Source: Myrica gale
Lineage: Eukaryota; Streptophyta; Magnoliopsida; Fagales; Myricaceae
Reading direction: 5' to 3'
Assembly: GCA_963930655.1 (NCBI GenBank)
Contig: OZ005605.1
Coordinates: 8,935,501-8,999,500 of the forward strand
Length of the DNA stretch: 64,000 bases
This document shows positions 35,600 to 46,794 of the stretch, piece after piece. The number at the start of each line of letters is the position of its first letter. Position 1 is the first letter of the stretch. Position numbers and translations under genes: made by a program. Below the pieces are notes generated by a model. It was not told where the DNA came from. It made no database searches and was given only the letters and a program-made list of their open reading frames with translations.

Positions 35600-37214
35600 A
35601 GCATTTGTCCTTAAATGTCACAAGCCTTCTTGATAGGCAAGTTTCATCCAAGCACTGTTTGTTGCTTCATCCTCCAAGAGAAGCAAGAAACCATTTTTGG
35701 TACCCAAGCCTTCTTGGGTCCTTCAATGTTAGATTTGGTTCCTTTTGGAACCCATGCTTTCTTGAGAGTCTTGCTCCCAAGTTTCTTTAATGCACAATCA
35801 AAAATAAGATGCCCATTTTTGTTGTGAAAATGACATATTTGAGTAGGTGCATTAAATGACTTAGCCTTCACAAAATAGTTCTTAAAATATTTTTGGTGAA
35901 TTGAAGGCTAATAGCCTAAGCCACTTTTGTCAAAGACACATCTTTGACTACTAAGCATGTTTTCTAATGATTTGCTTCCTTGAGTAAATTTCTCAATGAT
36001 TATGCTTTGAGAAACAATTTTGTTGTTCAAAGCAACCTTTTCATTTTACAATTCTAAAGCTTCATTTTACAATTCTAAAGCTTTTTGTTGTGATAAATCA
36101 TTTTCAAGCTTTAGAGTGTTTATCTCATTTTTCAATAAATCAATTTCATTTGAAATCAAAATGAGTTTCTTTTTCAATGATATATATTTTGAACCTAGTA
36201 GTTCAAATTGACCATGAAGTTCATTAAAAGTATTTTGAAGCTCACTATAAGAAGTTTCATACTCATCATCGGAAGAGTATACCTCATCATCATCCTCATC
36301 AGTATCTTCAAATGCCATGAAGCACATGTTGGCTATTTCTACATCTTCTTCGGAGGAGGAGGAGATGGAACTTTCATTGTTAGCCTTCCAAGATGTCTTC
36401 TTGTATTTGAGGCTTCTCTTTCCTTTCTTGCTCTTGAGGAAGTTGTTGAACTTTCTAGTCATTAAGACTATATCTTCGTCATCTTTATTTCCATCTTTCA
36501 CTTGTGTTGGATTTTAGAGCGATCCTCATCTTCTTTTTACTCTCATCTTCATTTTCGAGTAGTTGGATCTCATGGGTCATTAAGGATCCAATGAGCTCAT
36601 CCAGAGGTAGCTTGGTGAGATCCTTGGCTTCTTGTATGACAGTCACTTTGGCCTCCCATGCCTTTGGCAGTGACCTAAGGATTTTTCTCACCAAATCGGA
36701 GTTAGTATAAGATTTACCAAGTGCATTCAAAGCATTTATAATTGTTGTAAATCTAGTATACATGACAGCAATTGATTCCTCTGGTGTCATTTTAAACAAT
36801 TCATAATTATGAACAAGCATATTGATTTTTGACTCTTTAACTTGGCTTGTTCCTTCATGAGTAATTTCTAGAGCATGCCAAATTTCCTTAGCATTTGTGC
36901 AAGAAGATATTCTATTAAATTCATTTCTTTCTAAAGCACCATAAAGAATGTTCATAGCTTTTACATTTAAAGAGATTTTCTTTTTGTCTAGGTCACTATA
37001 TTCATTTTTCGTTTTTAAGCGTTTCAACCTTTCCAACTTTCTTTGTGGGAATATGTGGACCATTCAAAATGCATAACCATAAATCATAATAATCAATGGA
37101 TTGAAGATAAATTTTCATCCTAGCTTTCCAATATGCATAATCATTTCCGTCAAAAAATGGAGGTCTAAGAGTGGAAAGACCTTCAACTTGAGTGTTGAAG
37201 CTTGTAGTTGCCAT
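35600..37214 (-). pseudogene. Copia gag (UBN2-type) fossil
   Basis: It starts with MATTSFNTQVEGLSTLRPPF at 37214, 55 nt after the primer site region. It includes the FFDGNDYAYWKARM segment, a UBN2-type central region (NAKEIWHALE, LRSLPKAWEAKV, LDELIGSLMTHE), an acidic/serine-rich stretch with coiled-coil character and a zinc-knuckle-like segment near 35830. Gag packages the element's RNA. Broken in a few places. No pol follows. Confidence 0.85.
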
Positions 37215-37268
37215 TCTAACTCAAGATGGTTAAATCTTGTATAAGGAGCACCAGGCTCCGATACCAAT

Positions 37269-38553
37269 TGTGAGTCCTAGATTTCAGGATTAAGGCAACC
37301 CAAGAGGAGGGGTGAATTGGTTTTCTAAACTTTTCGGTTAAAACCCCCAAAGTTGTGTTTGCAAGTAAATACTACTTTAGCACAAGTATATAATATGCAG
37401 AACTGTAAATAACTACTAAAGTAAGGAGAAGGGTAAGAGTAGCAAACATAGAATTTTTAGGTGGTTCGGCAAACCCGCCTACTTCCACCACTAAAGCTCC
37501 TTCACCGAGCCTTGAGGTTTTCCACTATCTTCAACCAATAGCTTACACACTAGCTTCTGGCTGCTAGTGAACCGTACAAGTGTTTTCCCGGGATCAACAC
37601 TCAAACCCACCCAAGTGGTTTTTCTAGCTCACCACTCACAACCTTTCCAAGCTTGAGATATACACTCTCAAAGCTTCTTCTTTAGTGAACAACCTCACTA
37701 ACGGAAACACCTCTTTTGATAGGTATATTGAAGAACAAGATTCTCTCAAAGAGTAGATATAAAAATTGAAAGCTCTATCTCTTTATTCACACAAAGACAA
37801 GGATATGAAAATGTGTTTTGTATGAATGCTATGAGAAATATAGAATAGGAAGGTTTAGAATATTTCTCAAGTAGTAAAAATGATATGTGGTCATTGGGTA
37901 TACATTTTAGACGAAATGAAGGTGTATTTATAGACAACATATGAAAACTAGCCGTTGGGAGTTTTTGCTAAAACGAGCCGGTCAACCGCTACATGAACTG
38001 GTCGACCGCTTCAAGTTCCCGTTACACAACGGTTATATTGTCAGAAGCTTCAACGACTCTTTTGTCAAAACTAACCGGTCGACCGCTACATGAGGCGATC
38101 GAAGTACCAGTCGACCGGATGTTCGCCGATCGACCTCTTCAACTTAAGCATGATCTGGTTCTTTTAAAAACAAGATTTTTGACCAATTTTAAACACCCTA
38201 TTTTGAAGACATACTTCCCATAAATATATGAAGGTTTGGAGGTTTGATTGAGGTGTTTTTGAAACCTATAAAAATATTTTAATCTTTCAAACAAAACTTA
38301 AAACGGTTTATGCATGTTTTGAAAGATATGCAAGTGCGTGATTCAAATCCTTGTCAAATGTGAAATAAAGAGTTACAAGGATTATACCCTAAGGCCTTGA
38401 ATCTTCACTTTAAACTCCTTGCATCTTCTTGTTCTTTTTTCTTCAAGGTTTGTCTCTTTTCGTCAAGTTGTCTTTGTCTTTGAAGATGTTCATTTTGTAA
38501 ACTCATCCATTTATTGAAATCATCAAAATCTCGATTGTGCACAAAAGGCAACA
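37269..38553 (-). repeat. 5' LTR of the Copia element
   Basis: 1285 bp; begins TGTGAGTCCTAG in its own sense and ends ...CAACA on the + strand side. It includes the second CGGTCGACCG cluster at 37977-38135. Confidence 0.9.
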
Positions 38554-39072
38554 TCCCTGTGGTATAATTTTGAGACAAATTAATCTCTGTGGTATGAATT
38601 TCAACAAAACGGTCCCTGTGGTATAGTTTTGAGACAAATTAGTCTTTCTGTTCCAAATCACGTGTTGACACGTGTCTTTAGCATTAGTATCCAAATCACG
38701 GGTGGTATAAAAATCACGAGTGATATACTTCTTTTAGCTTGTAGAATTAGTCTCAGCCTTAGCCTTGGATTCAATTGGTTCAATCCGGTGGAATAAACGC
38801 TTGAGATTCATCTTCCACGACGACTGCTGACGTGTCAGCGCGTGAATGACAAATGACATGTACAACACTCTCCCGTTAAGTGGGTAACGACAGTTGGACG
38901 GAGGGACTAATTTATCTCAAAACTATACCACAAAGACCATTTTGTTGAAAGTCATACCACAAGATTAATTTGTCTCAAAATTATACCACAGGGACCATTT
39001 TGTTGAAAGTCATACCACAAGGACTATTTTGTATAAGTTGGATACCACAGGAACCAGTGAGGTAATTAAGCC

Positions 39073-39810
39073 TAAATACAATATAAAAAAATGAAGTACA
39101 ATGAGTAATAATGCAATACTCAAGCTTAAAGCTCTAATACACCTAATTTCTTCACACACCGAAGAGATAGAAAATAACAACGTCGCCCTCTCCATATATA
39201 TTATGGTGCTATTTTTCCCGTCTGTTCACTGGGTTACTTTCTTTGAATTCGTTATTGTTCGTGCATTGGATTTAATGCCTAGTCACAATGTGGGGCTACA
39301 GGACTGTTAGGACGGCTATATATGTGAAATATAATAATAGAATCTATCGTATGACATACATTTAATGTCCATTAAATATGTGGGGTTTCAGGACAATTAG
39401 GACGGCTATACATACATGACATACATTTAATGTCCATTAAATATGTGAGGTTACAGGACAATTAGGACCGAAATATAAGAATGAAATTCAACGCATGACA
39501 TATATTTAATGTCCATTAAATGAATGTGGTTGAATAAAAATCCATCCACCTGAAACGTTTCACCTTTTGCCATGAGGAGACAAAAGAAACGTGGGTGTTG
39601 ACTTTTCTCAAGCCATGCCACAGGCGTAACAGCCAACAGGTAATAAACCAACAACCAAACAGTTACTCAACGCTTTATTTTTTGCTCGGCTGTCCTTTTA
39701 GAGAAAAATAGGATGGATTGCACCTGTTCTCACTTACTCTCTCCCTCTTTTCGCATAAAGCTCTCTGTATGTCTATCTCTTCAATATACAATCTCTCTTC
39801 CTTCGTTCTC
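39073..39810. repeat. Copia LTR-like remainder with a three-copy tandem repeat
   Basis: Continues the old Copia LTR region to the right of the MULE. Units of about 75-95 bp around TTTAATGTCCATTAAAT and GGACAATTAGGAC repeat three times at 39340-39530. About 45 bp at 39755-39805 resemble 23884-23931 (core CAATATACAATCTCTCT), possibly the matching LTR part. Confidence 0.45.
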
Positions 39811-40559
39811 TTGCGCTCTCTCTCCCTCTCCACGCTGTCTTAATGGGTAAGTGCAGCTGGAAGCCCGTTTGAGAACACGAGAACTCCTGAGGCTTAGGCG
39901 ATCCATATATATTATCTACTAAGAACAACTCCAAGACCAAGCAAGTACAACAAGCTATCCATACTCTTTGATTTTTTTGAGTTAACAGCTCAATTTAGTT
40001 TCGAGCTTGACTTCAGATGTTGATTTTGGTCTTTGCAAACACGAATACTATATATTTAGAATAGAATTTGATGAATCTGTTGGTTTTAATCAACATGTTC
40101 GAGTAAATGCGTCTTGATCTTTAGGTATCTTCCCTGCAAAAATAATCCTAGCGTTAAGAACCTCCGATGCTTAAGTCAGTTTCTTTTGTATATGTGTTTT
40201 GTAGTTTAGTTGCTAAGAATATACTTACATTTTCCATCGTTAACTCTTCCTTTTATAGCTTTTCTCTCACGTTCCTCTCTTACCTTTTGGCGGGAATGCT
40301 TATGGGAATTTTGTCCCGTAGGGTCACGTCTTCACAACGGTCATTTTTTTCACTATGGGAATAGAGGGATCGTTGAGTCAAGGCTCATCGCGGGTTGTTA
40401 GACAACCGTTCATGGCATGTATAACAGTCTTCCCTTCTGGATCTGCATGCGACATGGGCTTGGTTGTAGCCATTGGGTCTCATAGAGATGTAATCATGCT
40501 TGTCGACCCAAATTGGTTTGGGCCGGATGTGAATCAGTATTGGTATCAACAGATAGTAT
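39811..40559. other. Unannotated stretch
   Basis: No recognisable gene. A CT-rich run is followed by ATGGGTAAGTG near 39843, which reads like a start codon running straight into a splice donor, but no coding exon could be linked to it. The open frame at 40355-40561 has no recognised domain. Confidence 0.3.
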
Positions 40560-42388
40560 GAGCCCAAATCCTTATCTAATTTTAGGATCTTTGTAAAAAT
40601 TTCAGCCCAAAATGATGAAGGGAAAAGGTAAAAAATGCCCTTGGAGGTCTCTGAGGGCAGATTCGACATTTTGCCTAATTCGTTAGGGTAAAAGGGTCCA
40701 AAATGAGAAAATGATAACATGGTTGGATAGAGCACAAAATATTGATGCGGGAGCTCAAATTTGATATGAATCCGAGTTGGAATAAGGACTCAAATCACAA
40801 AGTCCGTGTAGGAGCCTAAATGGATTTTAGGCCCAATACACCTAAAAGAGCATCATGTCCAATAATACTTTGGGAGTAGGCCCAATATGGTCTAAGGAGG
40901 CCCAATAAGCCTTGATTGGAGTTTAATGGTATGAGATCTTCAAGTTATTATCATGGTTGTTTCAATTGTTAATGATTATTCTTTGAACGTGTTAGCTGTT
41001 TATGCTTCTTTCAAGTTCATATCAAATTAATGTGCATTGTTACATATGTACTTTAATGCTTGGGTATGTGATTGCATTCATAAGAGAGAAAAAAAGTGAG
41101 GAAACCCCTAGCCTGCGAGGGTTCCCCGAATGGTAGTGATGGTACCGGGCACTTAGGAGATGTGCAACCCCCCACTACTGAGGGTGGGTGGGCTCCTTTG
41201 TGAATGCTAAGCCGTAATGTTATGTTAAGGGTCCTGGTGCTGGAAGCATGGGACAGTCCCATAGAAGGGGAGGGATGCACAACTCGACTTTGGGGGTGAA
41301 CATAGCTGCATCGGGAACTCCTCAGGAACCAATGATGGTGTGATGCATTGCATATTTTAATTTATCCAAGTTCATACTTATTATCCTGAAAATTAGTTCT
41401 ACATCATGCTTAAGTAAATTATATGTACTGTATTTGTTTGATCATGTTTTCTCTGGCCCCCACCTTACTGAGTCAATATGACTCACCCTTTTCTCTTATG
41501 TTGTTTTTACAATGATTAGCGATTTGGGTAGTGAGGAATGAAGCTATTCGAGGAAGAGTTGACTTATGATTTTCACCCTTATGTTCTAGTGCTCAAGATC
41601 CCGCCATGGGGTTCGGATTCTCTTGGAGGGTCAGTGGAGCAAGAAGCTCACTGGTTCTTTAGGGAGGCCTTACCCCCATCCTCAACCCCTGTATCCTAAC
41701 CATTCCTTGTACCTTCATTATCCCCATTATCCCCATCATCCCCCTTACCTCAATTTGAGGACTTTAGTTTACCAGATGTACCGCCCGAGTGGCTAAGGTT
41801 CAATTTTATTCCCCCGGCCCCCTCGGCGGAGAATAGTAGTGCCACTACGGGATCCGAGATTATTGATCTTATGTCAGACTCGGACGAAGATGATCCGTAC
41901 CCCTCTTAGGCTTGCTAGAGTGTTTCGTTAGTCGTAGAGTTTCTTCCTGTGTACCAGTTTTCAAATTGTACGGTGAACTTTAGGAAGTTCAAATTTTTGT
42001 AATATAGCCTTTTATGTAGTCTCGGGAGGACGTGGTTTGAACTTTCCTTGTTTTAAAGATGTCTTTGTTATTTCAGGTTTTCAATCTTCTTCGTGTCTCT
42101 TTCCTCATCATTTATTTCAAAGTTCTTATTTATACTCAAAAGCTTAATCTAACACTTTCGACCTATTCGGATGTTATTAGTTCATTGCTTTTTTGTAAAA
42201 ACATCGATTTTTTTACCGTAAGTCTTTTCTAATTTCCCATTACAATTCTATTTTTAAATACGCTTTCCGCTAAGTTTCATGGTAAATTGACTAAGACTTT
42301 CTAGTGACCTTCGTGCCATAATCCCCGACTGTGTGCATAGTATTACTATAGGTGAGCCTAGGGGTAAGTATGAGCACTGGACGTGACA
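40560..42388 (+). mobile_element. LTR-like fragment of a second family with the TGAGTC hairpin
   Basis: Contains TTACTGAGTC-AATAT-GACTCACC (stem 41469-41485) and ends ...GGACGTGACA near 42388, in the same style as the long LTRs, yet the sequence around the hairpin is different. The left boundary is uncertain; it may begin between 40560 and 40950. It carries the short open frame at 41700-41909. Confidence 0.4.
41700..41909 (+). other. Short open frame with an acidic, SUMO-interaction-like C-terminus
   Basis: About 69 codons open to a TAG at 41907. It is rich in P, S and L, then has FEDFSLPDVPPEWLRF, and ends with EIIDLMSDSDEDD (41856-41894), a hydrophobic IIDL core followed by acidic and serine residues, as in SUMO-interacting motifs. 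It has no start codon of its own and the frame is not open far upstream, so it is probably the tail of an element-encoded or captured protein. Function unknown. Confidence 0.3.
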
Positions 42389-42866
42389 CAAAGGATATGG
42401 GGCGGTATATTCTCGATCCTTAATCTTTTATATACCGTCGGTCTGTGAGCAGCTCCATAGAATTGCCTAGATACCAAACAGAGACTTTGCCATTCTTGTG
42501 GGTTGTCACGAATAACTCTGCTTATCACCTCGGTCCACAATTATTCAGGTAGGGTTCTATGGCTTTGCTTCGACGCTAGCATATTTCTTTTTCTCTAGTG
42601 TTTTGTGTGAATTTCCTCCCTCTTTTGTTTTTATTCTTCTCCCCTTTTGGCTATGATAGTCTCTCTCCCTTTATACCCTTATACGCTCGACGGTTATATT
42701 TTTGGGAAGATTATTTTGGGAAAAACCATTCGATTTTCACCGTGTCGTTGCCTCTTCGTTCAAATCACACGTCTCTTGGATTTCGCATGTTTGGCCTCTC
42801 ACGCTTCAATCGTCTTTCGCCCGTTATGACACGTGGCCGTTTAGACCTTTATGCACAATCATAGGT
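42389..42866. other. Unannotated stretch between LTR fragments
   Basis: No gene recognised with confidence. A 60-codon minus frame at 42540-42358 has an F-box-like feel (QEWQSLCLVSRQF) but is too short to call. Confidence 0.3.
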
Positions 42867-45800
42867 GTGAGACCCCATATTTCATTTCTGCTACTTTCTA
42901 TATATTTGTGTTTAATTTAACTCAAGGGGCCATAATTTTGGCCAATTTATGACTTAACTTTAATACTTGTGGTATTTCATTTTGATTTCCTTTAAAGAAT
43001 TTCACTATTGTTGTGAAAGTTTATTAGTGCAAGTCTTTTTTTTTTCTTAAGAGCCGAATTTTTCAAGGTAGATTTCATTTATGAATTTATTTTCCATTGC
43101 TTATAATTATGCCACCATGATTTATGAAGTTAAATATATGAAGAGAATTTTATTTCTCATTGCCGAAATTCTCTAAGTAGAAATCATTGCATAATAATAT
43201 ATAGTTATGAAATTTATGTTGAGCATATAGATTATTTTGTGTCTTTGATTAGGTAACCTTAATCACCATTAGGTAGTTTTAATTATCATTAGAAGAATTA
43301 AGTGATAAGTGATAAGTTTATAGGATAGCTTGATAAAGAAATAAAAGATAAGTTAATGTTCTTATCATAATGATAAACTATTGTGTTTATCATAAAGACA
43401 AGTTAGTGTGTTTATTAAGGAAAAATGTTAGTGAGCTTATAATAGTGATAAGCTAATGTATTTATAAAGGAGATAAGCTATTTTGTTTATAAAGATAGGT
43501 TGATATGTTTGTTGGTGATAATCTAATGTGCATATATTAGAGATTACTCAATTTGCCTACGTGATAAGTAATAGATGAAATGAAAAGAAAAAAAATAAAT
43601 CAATGGCAAGAGAGGGGTTTAAGAGATAGGCATGAAAGGAAGTTGAAGTTACTTTTGAGTGAATCACATGAATGGTAAGGAGACAAGGAATTGAATGCAA
43701 ATAAATGAGAAAAAAAAGAGTGAAGAATCACGTGAAAGAGAGAAAGGGAGAAAGAGAGAAAAGACAAGGAAGGTGTAGGCTGAAAAGAGAGTAGGATAGG
43801 CTGAAAAGTAAGGGTAGGGAAGAAGAATCACGTGAAAGAGAAAGAGAAAAATCAAAGAAAAATAAGGCAAGAGGAGACAAAGCATTTAATTAACCGGTCA
43901 CACCAACAAGACTTTAACCCCCCATTTGGACGTGCAGTTCAACTTGCCTCTCTACACTTCACGCCTCACTCATTCACACACCTTCACTTCCTCATTTGGT
44001 TGCACAAAAGTTTACCTAAAAGAGTTTGGCCGAGAGAGGGAGAGAAGAAGGAACCGAATAGGGTGAGAAGAAATCCTTTTCAAGTCAAGGTAAGGTAGAT
44101 TCGGTCCTTTTGGCATTCTGTTCTCTATGAGTTTTTTTATTCTTTAAACTCTTACTATGGACGTCTTCATATAGGTGTTCTTTAGCCATCTTTTCGGTCC
44201 AGCCGAAATCCTAAGGTAAGGTGCTCTTAACTTAGAGATTTGTGGCATGAAAGTTAGGTTTTGCCATGTTCTTGGTTTCTATTTTTGTGTACTTATTGAT
44301 GGAGGTTTTGTGAACTGATTTATTGAGATCTTGTTGATGGAGGAAGGGATTGAAGGCCATGGTTTTGGGCTATGTTGAAGGAAGGGCTGATTTGGGTTTT
44401 TGATGTTGGATATAAGCATGCATGTAGGTTGGTTGAGGGTTGAATCTTGTGATTGTTGGATTTAAGTTAGTTGCTGTAAATTATTATGATTTGAGGTTGA
44501 ATAATAATGTTTTAAGCTACTGATTTGGGTTGTTTAAGCTTGAGAAACATGTTGGATGATGATCTTGTGATATTAGACTAAATGCATGTGAGGATGAGAT
44601 ATGGTAGCTTAAGTTTCGGCCCTTTGAATGTTATAACATATATGCTTGGCCGAATGGTTTTTCTTGCAAGATCTTGGATATATTTTGATTAGCACCTCTT
44701 AGGTTGTGAACTTGATTGCTGGAGGAAGGGATTACATGTTTGGATGTGAAGTAGATTGCGTGCATGTGATTGTTGGTGGCCGAATAGCTTAGAATTGAAA
44801 AACTAGGTTGATGGCCAAATGGTTTGGAATTAGAAGACCCTATGTTTGATGCTAAGTTAGGTCTAATCTTGCATGCAATTAGAGATCACTAATAAGGTCA
44901 AGATTTGAGGTCCGTTAATAGTGTAAAGGAAGGCTTATGGTTACACCAATGGTGAAATCTTAGCATACATCATTTGGAAATTTGCATTAGGCATTGCATG
45001 TTTTGGCCGAGTACATTATGTGCAAAATAAAGTGGAAACTTGATGTTGTAAGTGCTAAGTTAAGATGGAAAGAAACCCTAGGTAATATAGGAATAGCAAA
45101 TGAGATTTATGATGCAAGTATACATGTTAAATGCTTATGGCCGAATAGAGAAAGATGCTAAAAGAGAGTTCTATTGTGAAATGTAAACTTAAGAATCTAA
45201 TGTTAAGAAAAGAGCCACGGGTGGAGGGGAGACGGAGATAATGACCATGGAGTAGCCATAATTAGGGTTGGAAAAGATGGATTAGTAAGTTATCAAAGAA
45301 TGACCTTGATGCATGAAGTAGAGAAGATGTCAACTTTGAATTTAAAACACTAAAGAGCTTGTTGTTTGGAATCTTGAATAAGATATAAAAATAATTGGTA
45401 GTAAGCGATGTAATTAAGTTAATTAGGGCTTTGGTCAGTGACCTAACTTAAGGGATTAATGCAAGTGAAGTAGATCAGCAAGTCTATAGAGGAAGAAAGA
45501 GGTTAAGTTGGTGGAATTTGATGGGCAATAGGTTTGATAAAGTTAAGAGCAAGGAAATGGAGTTAGACACCTTACTAGTTGCTGTTTTGGGCTTAGGATC
45601 CTATGACATTATGTTGATTTATTTTCTTCAAGTGTTTTATGAAAAATTACTAAAATAATCCTTTGAAAACAAAATAGTATTTTCAAGATATGTATCCTTG
45701 GTAAAACCGAAACAATATTAAGTGTTTCTTTGAGTGTTTATATGATTAAATTCTTACGTATCTAAGTGAGTAATTGAATCGCTTGTAGGCGAAGCATCGT

Positions 45801-45999
45801 CTCATTATCAAGAGAAGCAAGGTAAGTGGAACGTAAGTGGACTTACAATTTTACAAAACTGGAATGATACACTGCATAGTTTTACATGAGCAAACATGAC
45901 ATCATAAGCAAGCATGTCATGGCACGAGCATTGTATGATTTTTCTAAAGGAATTTTTATGCAATGATATATGAGAAGTTTTATGATAAGTCAAGTCAAG
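42867..45999 (+). mobile_element. Long Gypsy LTR, copy E, 3' part missing
   Basis: Begins TGTGAGACCCC and follows copy D closely in places (AATTTTGGCCAATTTATGACTTAA near the start; arm CTGGAATGATACA at 45859-45871). It stops matching after GTCAAGTCAAG near 45997, just before where the hairpin array would begin, so the array, TGAGTC hairpin and LTR end are absent. It therefore ends about 490 bp upstream of the MATE start codon. No target duplication can be checked. Confidence 0.75.
43690..43870 (+). repeat. Purine-rich tract in LTR copy E
   Basis: Mostly A and G (GAGAAAGGGAGAAAGAGAG-like). It corresponds to the tract at 13290-13460. Confidence 0.6.
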
Positions 46000-46492
46000 G
46001 ATAAGGGAGACAGTTCATAATATTGTTCAGCTACTGCTTTGGAAAGAAATGCATGTATGCTCCTGCTCGCGTGCAACTTTTCTTTCTCACACCTCAAAAA
46101 AACCACTAGTGCAAGTTTTATAACAACAACCCAATTATAGATAGATCATGAGGTAGAAAAAAGAAACTTCTTCTGTACGTGATCCATACCAGCCAATTTC
46201 GTGAATATTATTATTTTTCTCATATGCTCTAAATGTAGATTACTAGGTCTGCACCTAACTACGTGTCCACCCTACTCAAGAAGGGAGGATAATAATTAAA
46301 CCAACATCGGCTTCGTGGATTGTGTCGCTTTGCTTTTCCTGTAGATTTTAAATAGCCAGAGCAACACGTGTCGAAACCTTGTGGAATATCGAGGAAGTGC
46401 GAGATCCGAGAGGGATCGGATTCACGATCTAGACTCCTAGTAATATAACACTTATAACGTCTATAGTCACTGCCTTGTTGTTTTGCAGAAGA
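46000..46492 (+). promoter_or_regulatory. Region upstream of the MATE start codon
   Basis: About 490 bp between the truncated LTR copy E and the ATG. No clear TATA box was picked. TTGTTTTGCAG (46478-46488) just before AAGAATGG looks like a 3' splice site, so a 5'-UTR intron is possible; if so, transcription starts further upstream, perhaps within LTR-derived sequence. Confidence 0.35.
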
Positions 46493-46741
46493 ATGGATAA
46501 CACACTGGATCAGAGACTGCTTGAACCAGCTGGAGCACAAGAGCAAAGAGATCTTAAAAGAAGGATTTGGGCAGAATCAAAAGTTGTTTGGAGGATAGCG
46601 TTTCCTTCTATATTGTCTAGAGTGAGTTCATTTGGAATGCTGGTGACAACACAAGTTTTTCTTGGACAAGTTGCTGAGCTGGATCTCGCTGCATACGCGC
46701 TCGTACAAACTATTCTTGTACGATTTGTGAAAGGGATTCTG
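46493..46741 (+). CDS. MATE exon 1 (residues 1-83)
   Basis: The ATG at 46493 was chosen because the frame further upstream lacks an ATG and crosses a likely splice acceptor. It encodes the cytosolic N-terminus and the first helix region (SILSRVSSFGMLVTTQVFLG, then LAAYALVQTILV). It ends in phase 0 before GTAAGC. Confidence 0.93.
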
Positions 46742-46794
46742 GTAAGCTTTTAAGTACATATGTGTTACTATTCTTGTTCGATTTGTGAAAGGCC

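Larger units (their letters stand above)
33647..38553 (-). mobile_element. Ty1/Copia element, gag only (SIRE-like), inserted in the MULE
   Basis: LTRs lie at 33647-34867 and 37269-38553, flanked by TCCCT (33642-33646 and 38554-38558). The primer site TGGTATCGGAGCC (inverted) is at 37254-37266 and the polypurine tract (inverted CTCCCCC) at about 34870-34882. Only a gag-like region lies between; no integrase or RT was seen, so it is a short non-autonomous form. The LTRs differ at many positions, so it is clearly older than the young Gypsy element. Confidence 0.92.
33533..39072. mobile_element. Mutator-like (MULE) element with long TIRs, hosting a Copia insertion
   Basis: The ends are GACTTAATTACC and, inverted, GGCTTAATTACC, flanked by a perfect 9-bp duplication TAAATACAA (33524-33532 and 39073-39081), the size Mutator-like transposases make. 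The terminal regions are built from repeats of CCCTGTGGTAT and CAACAAAATGG, about 110 bp on the left and more on the right (38554-38650 and 38885-39060). No transposase was seen in the part that is not Copia, so it is non-autonomous. It sits in the LTR of the old Copia element. Confidence 0.88.

Noticed and set aside
42358-42540. F-box-like short frame on the minus strand (QEWQSLCLVSRQF)
   Set aside because: Only 60 codons, no leucine-rich-repeat or kelch partner nearby, and it overlaps an LTR end. Too weak to call.
46475-46492. Extending MATE exon 1 upstream in frame (LFCRR...)
   Set aside because: No ATG in that stretch; it starts with TTG and crosses a likely splice acceptor. The ATG at 46493 gives the usual family N-terminus.
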